In this document: positions 15,144-23,752 of the stretch, piece by piece
Numbering within the stretch: position 1 is the first letter of the stretch
Layout: every line of letters begins with the position of its first letter
Translations under genes and position numbers: made by a program
Origin: an uncultured Lentisphaerota bacterium
Lineage (GTDB): Bacteria > Verrucomicrobiota > Lentisphaeria > Oligosphaerales > CAITYL01
Assembly: GCA_903921725.1 (NCBI GenBank)
Contig: CAIXRA010000072.1
Location: forward strand, 62,001-126,000
Direction of reading: 5' to 3'
Length of the DNA: 64,000 nucleotides
The notes under the pieces: generated by a model
What the model saw: only the letters and a program-made list of their open reading frames with translations
What the model was told of the DNA's origin: nothing
The model's database searches: none

Positions 15144-16244
15144 ATGACAACACCCGCCGCCATCCCGTCCATGCCCGCCGCGCCGCTTTCCCGGCGCCGT
15201 CTCGCCATCGCCCTTGCCGTGGCGGGCGTGTCGGACGTGCTTTCCGTGTGGCTTGAGTTCGCGCCGCCGCTCCAGTGGGCGCTGGACATCGTGACGGCGC
15301 TGGCGCTGTTCGGCATTCTCGGCCGCCAATGGCTGCTGCTGCCGGCGCTGATTTCCGAAGCGATTCCCGGCATCGCCGCCTTCCCCGCCTGGGTTCTTGT
15401 CGTACTGGCCATCGGCGTCACCGGAAACCGCGCCGCAGCGCCGCAGCCGGCCGCAGGAGCGGGGCCCGCGTCGCCGCCCCTGCTGGCGACCGGCGCGAAG
15501 ATCCTGGCGGGCGCACAGCTCGCGAAAGGGTTCATTCCGGGCTGCCTCTGGGCCGGGGCGACCGTCGCCATCGTCTTCATCCTGACCGCCGCCTTCCTGC
15601 TGCTACGGAGCTGCGAGGCGCCGGTCCGCCTCGTGGACAAGATCGGCAGCGGCCTACGCGGACTCTTCACGACCAACTACCGGGTTACGACCCTCGTCAC
15701 CAGCGCCATCGGCGAACTGCAGCACGAGTCGAAGATTGTCGTGCTCACCGCCAAGTTCCCCGTCACCATCACCAAAAGCTCCGCCAAGAGTTGGGAACTT
15801 CTCGGCCAAAGCCTCGACCTCGGCACCACCAGCGTCCAGATCACCGCGCTGGACAACCGGGCGCAATATGTCATCCCCACGGACGGCATCGGCTTCCGGC
15901 TGAACACCGACCCGCGCGAAATCATCGTGGAGATCCCGCCGCCCGTCTTGGACGAGACCATCATCGAAGTCCAAAGCAACCCGGACCGGATCGCCATCGT
16001 CACAGACGCCGGCTGGGCGCGGTCCCGCTTCCTTTCAGGCAAATCGTTGGAGGATGACATCCGGCGCGGGTTCCGCCCGATGGTGCTGCTGGAGGGCCGA
16101 CACCCGATTCGCCTGCAGATTGCCGCCGAACACGCCCGGAAGACCGTGGCCGACATGCTGACCGGACTGCTGAAGAAACACGGCCTGGCCATCCCCGTCC
16201 GCGTCGTCATCAAGGCCGCCCCCGCCGCGCAGGAGCTGCCGTAA
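15144..16244 (+). CDS. Membrane protein with DUF4230-like C-terminal domain
   Basis: A 366-residue protein. The N-terminal half has three or four hydrophobic helices (about 14-35, 38-75 and 138-158), including the segment LQWALDIVTALALFGILG. The C-terminal half is soluble: ELQHESKIVVLTAKFPVTIT, then short beta-strands and a final helical part, resembling DUF4230 proteins of unknown function. The ATG at 15144 is supported by the -10-like hexamer. A GTG at 15093 overlapping the previous stop (GTGA) would add 17 residues of Pro-rich sequence. The stop is followed 1 bp later by the namZ-like gene, so they are probably co-expressed. Confidence 0.7.
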   Translation: MTTPAAIPSMPAAPLSRRRLAIALAVAGVSDVLSVWLEFAPPLQWALDIVTALALFGILGRQWLLLPALISEAIPGIAAFPAWVLVVLAIGVTGNRAAAPQPAAGAGPASPPLLATGAKILAGAQLAKGFIPGCLWAGATVAIVFILTAAFLLLRSCEAPVRLVDKIGSGLRGLFTTNYRVTTLVTSAIGELQHESKIVVLTAKFPVTITKSSAKSWELLGQSLDLGTTSVQITALDNRAQYVIPTDGIGFRLNTDPREIIVEIPPPVLDETIIEVQSNPDRIAIVTDAGWARSRFLSGKSLEDDIRRGFRPMVLLEGRHPIRLQIAAEHARKTVADMLTGLLKKHGLAIPVRVVIKAAPAAQELP

Positions 16245-16245
16245 C

Positions 16246-17502
16246 ATGCATGCCGCCTTTGACCTTGAGCGTTTGGCGCGGGAATGCCGCGGACTCCGCA
16301 CCGGCCTGGCCTTCACCCCGGCGGCCTGGGTGCCGCCGCACGGCGATCTCGGGGAGTTTCTGAAGGCGCATTGCGATCTCCGCGCGTTCCTGGCGCTGGA
16401 GCACGGCCTGCGCGGCGAGCTCCAGGACGGCGTCGCCGTCGAATCCGGCACCGACGCGCGCACCGGCCTGCCGGTCTTCAGCTTCTACGGCGAGAAGAAG
16501 GGCGTGCCGGATGCGTTTTGGGACGCCGTGGACGTGGCGGTTTTCTGCACGCAGGATGTCTCGCACCGCGCCTACACCTTCCAGTGGACGCTGGCCGAGC
16601 TGCTGGCCTCTGCCGTGGCGCACAGCCGCCGCGTCGTCGTGCTCGACCGCCCCACACCGCTCGCGCAGCTCGGCACACAGGGCCCGATGGGGTGCCAGTT
16701 CTTCCCGCTGCCGTTCCCGCAGTTCCCGGCGCTCACGCTCGGCGAACTCGCCCGCTGGCTGGTGGCGGAGACGGAAGGCAAAAGGCAGAAGGCAGAAGGC
16801 AGAAGTGAAAACGCAGAATTCAGAACGCAGAACGCAGAACTGAATGCCAAAAATCCACAGACCACAGACCACGGACCACGGACCGTTACACCGTCACACT
16901 GCCACACCGCCAAACCGTCACACAGTTCCGTCCTCTCTGTGATTCCCGTCCGCAACTGGCGGCGGCGCGACGGCTGGGGCCGAACCGGTCTGCCGTGGGT
17001 GCCGCCCTCGCCGAACATCCCGACCGTCGAATCTGCCTATGCCTACGCCTGCACCGGCATCATCCAGGCGACCACGGTCTCCGAGGGGCGCGGCACCTGC
17101 CAGCCGTTCAGCGTCATCGGCGCGCCGTTCCTGGACGGGCGGAAGCTCGCCGCCGCGCTCAACGCCCGCCGGCTCCCCGGCGTGCTCCTCCGCGAAACCT
17201 TCTTCAAGCCCGGCTTCAACAAGTTCGCCGGCCAGCCCTGCCACGGCGTGCAGCTGATGCTGCGGACTCCGCACCGCCTCCGGCCGCTGCGCACGCAGAT
17301 GGCCATCCTCCAGGAACTGGCGCGGCTCGCCCCCGGCGAGTTCAAGCTCACCGCGGGGTTCGGCGACTGGCTGGACAACGGCGCGGACTGGACGCCGGAA
17401 CGGCTGGCCGGGCTCGACATCCCGGCCTTCGAGGCGGAATGCGCCGCCGCCTGCACCGCGTTCCGTACCAGGACCGCACCGTTCGAGCTGTACGGCGCCT
17501 GA
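16246..17502 (+). CDS. namZ: NamZ/DUF1343-like exo-beta-N-acetylmuramidase
   Basis: A 418-residue member of the DUF1343 family, whose characterised member NamZ removes terminal N-acetylmuramic acid from peptidoglycan fragments. Seen: F-L-A-L-E-H-G-L-R-G-E at about 45-55, TGLPVFSFYGEKKG, DVAVFCTQDVSHRAYTF, VVVLDRPTPL, then LPWVPPSPNIPTVESAYAY and SEGRGTCQPF. Between VVVLDRPTPL and the VPPSPNIP block lies an insert of about 55 residues (roughly 178-231) made of heptamer DNA repeats, which the domain does not need. There is no signal peptide, so it would act on recycled fragments in the cytoplasm unless exported otherwise. The gene ends 9 bp before the convergent ricT stop. Confidence 0.85.
   Translation: MHAAFDLERLARECRGLRTGLAFTPAAWVPPHGDLGEFLKAHCDLRAFLALEHGLRGELQDGVAVESGTDARTGLPVFSFYGEKKGVPDAFWDAVDVAVFCTQDVSHRAYTFQWTLAELLASAVAHSRRVVVLDRPTPLAQLGTQGPMGCQFFPLPFPQFPALTLGELARWLVAETEGKRQKAEGRSENAEFRTQNAELNAKNPQTTDHGPRTVTPSHCHTAKPSHSSVLSVIPVRNWRRRDGWGRTGLPWVPPSPNIPTVESAYAYACTGIIQATTVSEGRGTCQPFSVIGAPFLDGRKLAAALNARRLPGVLLRETFFKPGFNKFAGQPCHGVQLMLRTPHRLRPLRTQMAILQELARLAPGEFKLTAGFGDWLDNGADWTPERLAGLDIPAFEAECAAACTAFRTRTAPFELYGA
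16775..16930. repeat. In-gene heptamer repeat array (AAGGCAG and CCACAGA types)
   Basis: About 150 bp of degenerate heptamers: GAAGGCA-like, then GAACGCA-like, then CCACAGA/CCACGGA and ACCGTCA-like units. The array is A-rich compared with its host gene yet keeps the muramidase frame open on both sides. Confidence 0.85.
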
Positions 17503-17511
17503 CGCCCGGAT

Positions 17512-18459
17512 TCAATCCTCTTCGGTGGCGTTGTTGTCGGCGGCGTCCGGCGTTTCGGCGCGGCAGTGCTGGTGGGGGCATTTGCCGGTTCCCGGCGGGG
17601 CGGGCTTGAGCTTCACATCGTCCGCCGCGAAGACCACCGGTGGTTGAGGCGCGCCGCCGCTGCCCTGGAAGCCGACGCGGATCTTGCGCGTGAGCGGGTT
17701 CACCTCCATGACGCGGCCGGGGCCGTCCGGCGTGTCCACATGCGCGCCGGGCCGGGGCAGGCTCTGGCGCATTTCCCGGTAGCCGTCCGCCTCGTAGCGC
17801 AGGCAGCATTTGAGCCGGCCGCAGGCGCCGGAGATGTTGGCGGGGTTGAGGGAGAGCCCCTGCTCCTTGGCCAGCTTCACGTTGATGCTCTGGAAGTCGT
17901 GCAGGAAGGTGGCGCAGCAGAACGGACGGCCGCAGCAGCCGAGGCCGCCGTGCACCGCCGCCTCGTCGCGCACACCGATCTGGCGCAGCTCGACACGGAT
18001 GTGGAGCTGCTTGGAAAGGTCGCGCAGCAGTTCGCGGAAATCCACGCGCCCCTCGGCGGTAAAGAGAACCGCCAGCAGGCTGCGGTCGAAGACCAGATGC
18101 ACGCTGACCATCTTCATCTCCAGCCGGTGCAGTTTGATCTGCTGCAGGACCGTTTTCTCCATGGCGGCGGCGCGGATGCGGTTCTCCCGGAGGCGCGCCT
18201 CGTCCTCGGGCGTGATTGGGCGCACCACCTCCGGCATGCCGTTGCCCTGGATGCGGCGCCCGTGGTCGCCTCCATGCTCACGCGCCAGCGCCGCCTCGTC
18301 CAGCGGCTCGCGGTCGTGACAGGCCGTGATGTTTCCCGCGTCCTCGTAGCGCTCGCACCGCACGACCACGCCGTCGTGCGGCTGCAGGTCGAGCGTGTCG
18401 TCCGCCGCGATGTCGTACTGGATGCCCGGCGCGATTGAGATGGTGTATCGGAGTTTCAT
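17512..18459 (-). CDS. ricT: PSP1-domain protein RicT/YaaT
   Basis: A 315-residue PSP1 family protein. In Bacillus RicT (YaaT) is part of the Fe-S-containing RicA-RicF-RicT complex that affects RNA processing. Seen: the central LFDRSLLAVLFTAEGRVDFRELL-type segment, paired cysteines in GCCGRPFCC and CGRLKCCLRYE, and KLAKEQGLSLNP between them, all hallmarks of the family. The tail contains CPHQHC, another possible metal site. The ATG at 18459 overlaps the waaF stop by 4 bp (ATGA), implying translational coupling with waaF. Confidence 0.9.
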   Translation of the reverse strand: MKLRYTISIAPGIQYDIAADDTLDLQPHDGVVVRCERYEDAGNITACHDREPLDEAALAREHGGDHGRRIQGNGMPEVVRPITPEDEARLRENRIRAAAMEKTVLQQIKLHRLEMKMVSVHLVFDRSLLAVLFTAEGRVDFRELLRDLSKQLHIRVELRQIGVRDEAAVHGGLGCCGRPFCCATFLHDFQSINVKLAKEQGLSLNPANISGACGRLKCCLRYEADGYREMRQSLPRPGAHVDTPDGPGRVMEVNPLTRKIRVGFQGSGGAPQPPVVFAADDVKLKPAPPGTGKCPHQHCRAETPDAADNNATEED

Positions 18460-19628
18460 GTTGTCGTATTTTCGGTTTGATTGGTTGCGTTTTTTTGAGT
18501 GGAAAAATCATCGCCGGCGACCGCCGCGCCCAGCAGCCATTCCAGCGCGGAGCAGACGCGCTCCGGCGGGATGACGCGCAGGCACCGGCATTCCCCGCCC
18601 GTGAAGCGGCAGTTCCGCTGGAAACACGGCGAACAATCTGCTTGGTCGTTCAGCACGACCCAGCGGCCGCCGAGCGGGCCCGTGGCCCCCGGGTCGGTGG
18701 ATCCGAAAAGCGCGACTCCGTCCACGCCGGCCGCGGCGGCCAGGTGCATGGCGCCGCTGTCGTTGCTCACCAGCGCGCGGCAGCCGCGCAACAGCGCCAT
18801 CATCTCCGGAATTGTCGTTTTTCCGGCGGCATTCACACAGCCGGCAAGCCCCTCCAGCACAGCCTCTCCCACGGCCGCCTCCTTCGGCGACCCGACCACC
18901 ACGGCCCGTCCGCCACGATCCGTCCACCAGCGCGCCACGGCATGGAAAAATTCCGCGGGCCACTGTTTGGCCGGGCCGTACGCCGCGCCCGGCGCCAGCG
19001 CCAGCAGCGGACGGTCCGCCGGTATGCCAAGCCGTGCGCAGACCGCGGCCGGATTCTCCGTCCGCACGGGGGCCGGCAAGAAAACGGACGGCGTTTCGCC
19101 GAAGAGCGAGGCCAGCTCCAGATATTCGGATAGCTGGTGCCGCGCGCCGCGGTCCTCCGCCGGCGGCAGCGGCGGCAGCGTGTCGGTCAGCAGCGGGGTC
19201 CGCATCCTGCCGGCCCGCCCGGCGCGCCGCGGGATGGAGAGGTTGAAGAGATCCCAGGCAGCGCCGAAGGAGTTCGGCAGGATCAGGGCCGCGCCCGGAT
19301 CCAGCCGGCGGACCGCCGCCCGCGCCGCCCGGTCCGCCCGCGCGCCGGGGAACGGTATCACGCCGTCCACCCAGGACATGCACTGCCAGGCCGGTGCCAG
19401 ATTCGCCCCGCACAACACATGGAGCTTCGCTTCTGGCGGCAACCGCAGACGGACCTGGTACACGGCAGGCAGCGCCATGAACGTGTCGCCGAGCCAGTTC
19501 ACCGCCCGCACCACCAAGCCGCCGCGCCAGTCGATTCCGTCCAGCGGGCGCACCGGCTCCGCAGGGGGCGCCAGTGCCGGCCGGTACAGCCGGAACCCGC
19601 GCGCCGGATCCTCCGCCGCCGTTGTCAT
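18456..19628 (-). CDS. waaF: LPS heptosyltransferase (GT family 9)
   Basis: A 390-residue GT9 enzyme that transfers heptose to the lipopolysaccharide inner core on the cytoplasmic face of the inner membrane. Seen: VVRAVNWLGDTFMALPAVY at the N-terminus, ALAPGAAYGPAKQWP, SNDSGAMHLAAAAGV and LFGSTDPGATGPLGG, matching WaaF/RfaF. A Cys-rich stretch (C-S-P-C-F-Q-R-N-C) follows, as in many WaaF proteins. The ATG at 19628 is favoured over a GTG at 19640 that adds four residues. It is co-oriented with ricT and overlaps it by 4 bp. Confidence 0.9.
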   Translation of the reverse strand: MTTAAEDPARGFRLYRPALAPPAEPVRPLDGIDWRGGLVVRAVNWLGDTFMALPAVYQVRLRLPPEAKLHVLCGANLAPAWQCMSWVDGVIPFPGARADRAARAAVRRLDPGAALILPNSFGAAWDLFNLSIPRRAGRAGRMRTPLLTDTLPPLPPAEDRGARHQLSEYLELASLFGETPSVFLPAPVRTENPAAVCARLGIPADRPLLALAPGAAYGPAKQWPAEFFHAVARWWTDRGGRAVVVGSPKEAAVGEAVLEGLAGCVNAAGKTTIPEMMALLRGCRALVSNDSGAMHLAAAAGVDGVALFGSTDPGATGPLGGRWVVLNDQADCSPCFQRNCRFTGGECRCLRVIPPERVCSALEWLLGAAVAGDDFSTQKNATNQTENTTT

Positions 19629-19890
19629 CGTCTTGTCCACGGGCCCCGTTTCTTGCGTTCAAGTGGTGGAAAGCGGAGGCCGGACACGCCCGGCGCGCTT
19701 CATAAAACATGCGGGTTAACCTAATCCGGCAAGGCGTCTTTTCTATTCCCGCAGCGGCGGCGGCGCCCGTTTTGGCCGCCCGGCCGGAAAAAGGGGCGCG
19801 GCGGCGGTCACAATAAAGCCGCCGCCCAGCCGTTTCAGGAGCGTAACGGAACCCGTCAGACACTAGAACCAGCAGCAAGGAGCGGCTCCC

Positions 19891-20790
19891 ATGAACACCC
19901 TCAAGCCCGCCATCATCCTCGGCACCTGCGCGGCCCTCGCACTTTCCTTCCCGTCCTTCGGCGACGACGCCACGCCGCCCGCGCCAGGCGCGGGGACGGA
20001 GACCGGCGGCCCCGCCGGCGGCCGCGCCAAACACGGCGACAAGCGCGCCGAAGCCAAGGAAAAGGCCGAAGCGAAACGCGCCGACATCCGCGAGAAGATT
20101 GAGGAGAAGAAGACCGCGCAGGAAGACCGCAAGGCGCAGATAGAGGCCCGCAGAGCCGAGTGGGCGAAGCTGACACCGGAACAGCGCAAGGCCAAGATTG
20201 AAGCGCGCAAGGCCGAGATGGAGAAGATGACGCCTGAAGAGCGCAAGGCCAAGATCGAGGCCCGAAAGGCCGCGGCGGAAAAGAAGGCGCCGGTCGACCA
20301 GAAGCGCACCGACACGGTCAACAGCGTCACCGACAAGCGCGAGGCCAATCAGGAGAAGCGCATCCAGCACGGCATCAGCAAAGGCTACCTGACGCCGGAG
20401 GAGACCGCCAAGCTCGAACAGCAGCAGCAGAACATCGAGAAAATGCAGCAGCAGTTCAACGGTGACGGCAAGGTCACCCGCGACGAGGCCAAGGATCTGC
20501 GCAACGCCCTGAACGACGCCAGTTTCGACATCTGGACACAGAAGCACGACACGGACGGCAACCAGATGGCGGCTTACCGCCTCGGCAAGAACGTCTTCCT
20601 CAAGCCCGAGCTCGCCTCACGCTTGGGCGATGAAAACCTGAGCCGGGCCGACGCCCGCAGGTTCCTTGGCGACTTCCACAGCCTCGCCGAACTCAAGAAA
20701 AAGCTCAATGGCGACCTGTCCGCCGAAGAACGCGCCAAGCTCCAGGAGCGGTACGACATCCTCCTGAACCAGTATTTCACCACCAAGTAA
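19891..20790 (+). CDS. Secreted charged coiled-coil protein
   Basis: A 299-residue protein with an N-terminal signal peptide (hydrophobic core about 6-20, cleavage likely near residue 24). A long Lys/Glu/Ala-rich helix follows (about 45-150), in which a unit like TPEQRKAKIEARKAEMEK repeats at 91-108 and 108-125. An EF-hand-like loop, NGDGKVTRDEAKD, lies near 190, and DTDGNQ near 217. Shine-Dalgarno AAGGAG sits 9 nt before the ATG. Its role is unknown; a periplasmic calcium-responsive or structural protein would fit. It is divergent from waaF across a 250-bp gap that contains a GC hairpin (19802-19828). Confidence 0.8.
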   Translation: MNTLKPAIILGTCAALALSFPSFGDDATPPAPGAGTETGGPAGGRAKHGDKRAEAKEKAEAKRADIREKIEEKKTAQEDRKAQIEARRAEWAKLTPEQRKAKIEARKAEMEKMTPEERKAKIEARKAAAEKKAPVDQKRTDTVNSVTDKREANQEKRIQHGISKGYLTPEETAKLEQQQQNIEKMQQQFNGDGKVTRDEAKDLRNALNDASFDIWTQKHDTDGNQMAAYRLGKNVFLKPELASRLGDENLSRADARRFLGDFHSLAELKKKLNGDLSAEERAKLQERYDILLNQYFTTK

Positions 20791-21111
20791 TTATTCGAGA
20801 TCCAATTGACGCCAAGCCGGGCTCACTCCGCCAACCGGGGAGTGGGTTGCGGTGCGACTTGGCGAACCCCGGATAACGGCCGGGCTGAAGGCGAGACGGG
20901 CTGCCGTCGGGCGGCAGTAAGCGATGCGAGCGTCAGCGAGACGTGTCGCCTCCGCCCTCTCCGGCTGGCCGTGTCATCTTTGGCGGCTGCGGGGGTGGAC
21001 TTTTTGCGGCACAACGCCAAGCCTACTCCGGCGGCCGGCAGCCATCCGAAAAATCCACGCCGCGCCCGACATCCGACACTCCGTGAGGCCAATGTCGGGC
21101 TGCGGGCTGGC
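20791..21111. other. Gene-free gap with stem near accC end
   Basis: About 320 bp lie between convergent genes. The clearest structure is a 9-bp stem, GCCCGACAT/ATGTCGGGC (21064-21100), 12 bp past the accC stop. In the minus direction it is followed within 10 nt by ATTTTT, so it may terminate the aroQ-accB-accC transcript. Nothing in the rest resembles a gene. Confidence 0.45.
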
Positions 21112-22500
21112 TCAGACCGGCTTTTTCTCGGGCTTGGCCGCCTTGCGGGCCGCCGCCTCGGCCTCGAGCATCTTCTCGATGTAGCCGGTGTTGTACTCGC
21201 CGCGGACGATGTCCTCGCGCTCCAGCAGGATGCGGGCGAAGCCGATGGAGGTGGCGACGCCTTCAATCCGGAATTCATCCAGCGCGCGGCGGGCGCGGCG
21301 CAGTGCCTCCTCGCGGTCGGCTCCATGCACGATGAGCTTGCCGATCATGCTGTCATAATTCGGCGGGATGACGTAGCCGGAATAGGCGTGGGAGTCGATA
21401 CGCACGCCGGGGCCGCCGGGGGCGATGTACAGGGAGATCGTGCCGGGGCACGGGGCGAAGTTGCGCTTCCAGTCCTCGGCATTCACTCGCACCTCGATGG
21501 CGTGGCCGGTGAACTTGATGTCCTTCTGGCTGTAGCGCAGCTTCTCGCCGGCGGCGACGCGGATCTGCGTCTTGACCAGATCCACGCCGGTGACCATCTC
21601 CGTGACCGGGTGTTCGACCTGGATGCGAGTGTTCATTTCCATGAAGTAGAACTTCTTGTCGGCGCTCACCAGGAACTCGATGGTTCCGGCCCCGCTGTAT
21701 TTCACGGCCTTCGCGGCCTTGATGGCCGCCTCGCCCATCTTCTCGCGCAGCTTGGCGTCAAGAATCGGGCTGGGAGCCTCCTCGATGAGCTTCTGGTGGC
21801 GGCGCTGAAGCGAGCAGTCGCGCTCGCCGAGGTGGATCACGTTGCCGTGGTTGTCCGCCATAATCTGGAACTCGATGTGGCGCGGGCGCTCGATGTACTT
21901 CTCGACGTACACGTCGCCGTTGCCGAAGGCCATCTCGGCCTCGCGCCGCGCCGCGTGGAAGCCCTGGACCAGGCTGGCGTCGTTGTGGACGACGCGCATC
22001 CCCTTGCCGCCGCCGCCGGCGACGGCCTTGATGATGACTGGATAGCCGTATTCGTGGGCGATCTTTTTGGCTTCGCCCTCGTCCTTGACAATATCCTTGG
22101 AGCCGGGGATGACCGGAACCTTGGCGGCCATCATCGTCTTGCGCGCCTCGGCCTTGTCGCCCATGGCGCGGATGGCGGCCGGACTGGGGCCGATGAACTT
22201 GATATTGCAGCTTTCGCAGACCTCGGCGAAGTGCGCGTTCTCGGCCAGGAAACCGTACCCGGGGTGGATGGCGTCCACATCGTACAGCTCCGCCGCCGCG
22301 ATGAGGCGGTCGATCTTCAGGTAGCTTTCCTTGCTCGGCGCGGGCCCGATGCAGATGGCGTGGTCGGCCATGGCGACGGCAAGCGTGTGCTTGTCCGCCT
22401 CCGAATAGGCCACGACACTGCTGATGCCCAGCTCGCGGCACGCACGCACGATGCGGAGCGCGATCTCGCCCCGGTTGGCAATCAAGACTCGTGAAAACAT
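21112..22500 (-). CDS. accC: Acetyl-CoA carboxylase, biotin carboxylase subunit
   Basis: ATP-dependent carboxylation of biotin on AccB, the first step of fatty-acid synthesis. It has 462 residues. Seen: [15 protein letters not shown] at the start, ATP-grasp Gly-rich loop [22 protein letters not shown], the [14 protein letters not shown] catalytic segment and the C-terminal [13 protein letters not shown]. The ATG at 22500 has GAGG 5 nt upstream. An earlier in-frame start is off-family. A 207-bp spacer separates it from accB, longer than usual, and contains a fragment resembling the CGAAGACACGGAGAA type of intergenic repeat. No terminator was seen there. Confidence 0.95.
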   Translation of the reverse strand: MFSRVLIANRGEIALRIVRACRELGISSVVAYSEADKHTLAVAMADHAICIGPAPSKESYLKIDRLIAAAELYDVDAIHPGYGFLAENAHFAEVCESCNIKFIGPSPAAIRAMGDKAEARKTMMAAKVPVIPGSKDIVKDEGEAKKIAHEYGYPVIIKAVAGGGGKGMRVVHNDASLVQGFHAARREAEMAFGNGDVYVEKYIERPRHIEFQIMADNHGNVIHLGERDCSLQRRHQKLIEEAPSPILDAKLREKMGEAAIKAAKAVKYSGAGTIEFLVSADKKFYFMEMNTRIQVEHPVTEMVTGVDLVKTQIRVAAGEKLRYSQKDIKFTGHAIEVRVNAEDWKRNFAPCPGTISLYIAPGGPGVRIDSHAYSGYVIPPNYDSMIGKLIVHGADREEALRRARRALDEFRIEGVATSIGFARILLEREDIVRGEYNTGYIEKMLEAEAAARKAAKPEKKPV

Positions 22501-22707
22501 GGCAACCTCATGATGCTTTTGGGCCGAAGTTCGCGAAGACACGGAGAACAGGGGAGGCGGTGATTGAAGGGATGGATGACGGGAGGCCCGCGGGAAAGTT
22601 AAAGGAAAATGCCTTGGACGTTTCGTTGCCTGGCTCTTCCCCGGCGGACACGCCGCTTCCCGTCAAAACCTCCCGGCCCGATTTCCCTTCCGGCCTTCCT
22701 GCAATTC

Positions 22708-23154
22708 TTATTCAATCTCGAACATCGGCTGGCCGTACTCGACCGGTTTGCCGTTTTCGACCAGCATCTTGCGGATGACGCCGCTGCGTTCGGCCCTAAT
22801 CTCGTTCATGACCTTCATCGCCTCGACGATGCAGATTACCGTGTCTTCCTTCACCTTGGTGCCGGCCTTCACGAACGACGGAGCGTCCGGGGACGGCGAG
22901 GAGTAGAAGGTACCGACGATTGGGGAATTGATGGTTTCCGCCTTCTTGGCGGGGGCGGGCGCCTCGGCGGCGGGGGCCGGAGCCGGGGCCGCGGAAGCGG
23001 CGGCTACGGGAGCCGGAGCCGGGGCGGAGACATGCACCACGGCGCCGCCGCCGCGCTTCATGGAGATCTTCACATCCGGGCTCTCGATGGCAATTTCCGC
23101 AAGGTCGTTGGCCGACATCAGTTCGGCTATCTTTGTGATCTCTTCAAGCTTCAT
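22708..23154 (-). CDS. accB: Acetyl-CoA carboxylase, biotin carboxyl carrier protein
   Basis: A 148-residue carrier of the biotin shuttled between AccC and the carboxyltransferase. The N-terminal helix region ([13 protein letters not shown]) is followed by an Ala/Pro linker (about 45-70). The biotinyl domain has the EAMKVMNE motif, whose Lys is biotinylated. The start overlaps the aroQ stop by 11 bp. Gene order aroQ-accB-accC is common in bacteria and supports one operon. Confidence 0.95.
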   Translation of the reverse strand: MKLEEITKIAELMSANDLAEIAIESPDVKISMKRGGGAVVHVSAPAPAPVAAASAAPAPAPAAEAPAPAKKAETINSPIVGTFYSSPSPDAPSFVKAGTKVKEDTVICIVEAMKVMNEIRAERSGVIRKMLVENGKPVEYGQPMFEIE

Positions 23155-23608
23155 TTTTTCTTCCCTTCTTGTTCACCGGCGCCAGATGTTGCACAAGCGC
23201 CCGAAGCGCCCAGCCATACCCGGCCACGCCAAATCCGCACATTACGCCGACGCAGACCTCCGCCGTCAGCGACCTCCTCCGGAACTCCTCCCGGCCATGC
23301 ACATTGCTCAGATGCACTTCCACGGCGGGGACCCCCGCCCCGGCCAGCGCATCCCGCAACGCCACGCTGGTGTGCGTGTACGCCGCCGGGTTGATGACGA
23401 TGCCGTCGAACGTGCCGGACGCCAGTCCGATCCAGTCCAAAAGATCGCCCTCGTGGTTGCTCTGCCGGAACTCGACCTCAACCCCCAGCTCCCCGGCCGT
23501 CCGGCGGACCAGCGCCTCGACATCCTCCAGGGTGGCGGTTCCATAGACGTCCGGCTCGCGCCGGCCGAGCATCTGCAGGTTCGGTCCGTTCAATACAAGA
23601 ATTCGCAT
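23144..23608 (-). CDS. aroQ: 3-Dehydroquinate dehydratase, type II
   Basis: Dehydrates 3-dehydroquinate in the shikimate pathway. It has 154 residues, typical for type II. Seen: [21 protein letters not shown] (catalytic Arg17 and Tyr22), [29 protein letters not shown] and [14 protein letters not shown] (catalytic His). The ATG at 23608 matches the family start. Longer in-frame starts add unrelated residues. It is the first gene of the aroQ-accB-accC unit and overlaps accB by 11 bp. Confidence 0.95.
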   Translation of the reverse strand: MRILVLNGPNLQMLGRREPDVYGTATLEDVEALVRRTAGELGVEVEFRQSNHEGDLLDWIGLASGTFDGIVINPAAYTHTSVALRDALAGAGVPAVEVHLSNVHGREEFRRRSLTAEVCVGVMCGFGVAGYGWALRALVQHLAPVNKKGRKNEA

Positions 23609-23724
23609 TGTTCCGGCCCCTTCCCGCCCGATTTCCGTTCCCTCATGATCATGCGACATTCGCGTACGCGCCTGCCCGCACAAGACCCTTGGAAACGCCT
23701 TGGTTTGGTTTCTGTTTGGGTGCT

Positions 23725-23752
23725 AATATAGCATGCCTAAAAAACAGGGCAA
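23725..23752 (-). promoter_or_regulatory. Probable promoter of aroQ-accB-accC
   Basis: On the minus strand: TTGCCC (23747-23752), a 16-nt spacer, then TATATT (23725-23730) preceded by TGC (extended -10). It sits just past the stop codon of the polymerase/ligase gene and about 115 nt upstream of aroQ. Confidence 0.55.

Noticed and set aside
20806-22494. Long plus-strand frame opposite accC
   Set aside because: Antisense of biotin carboxylase. It also crosses a stem and has no credible start or motif.
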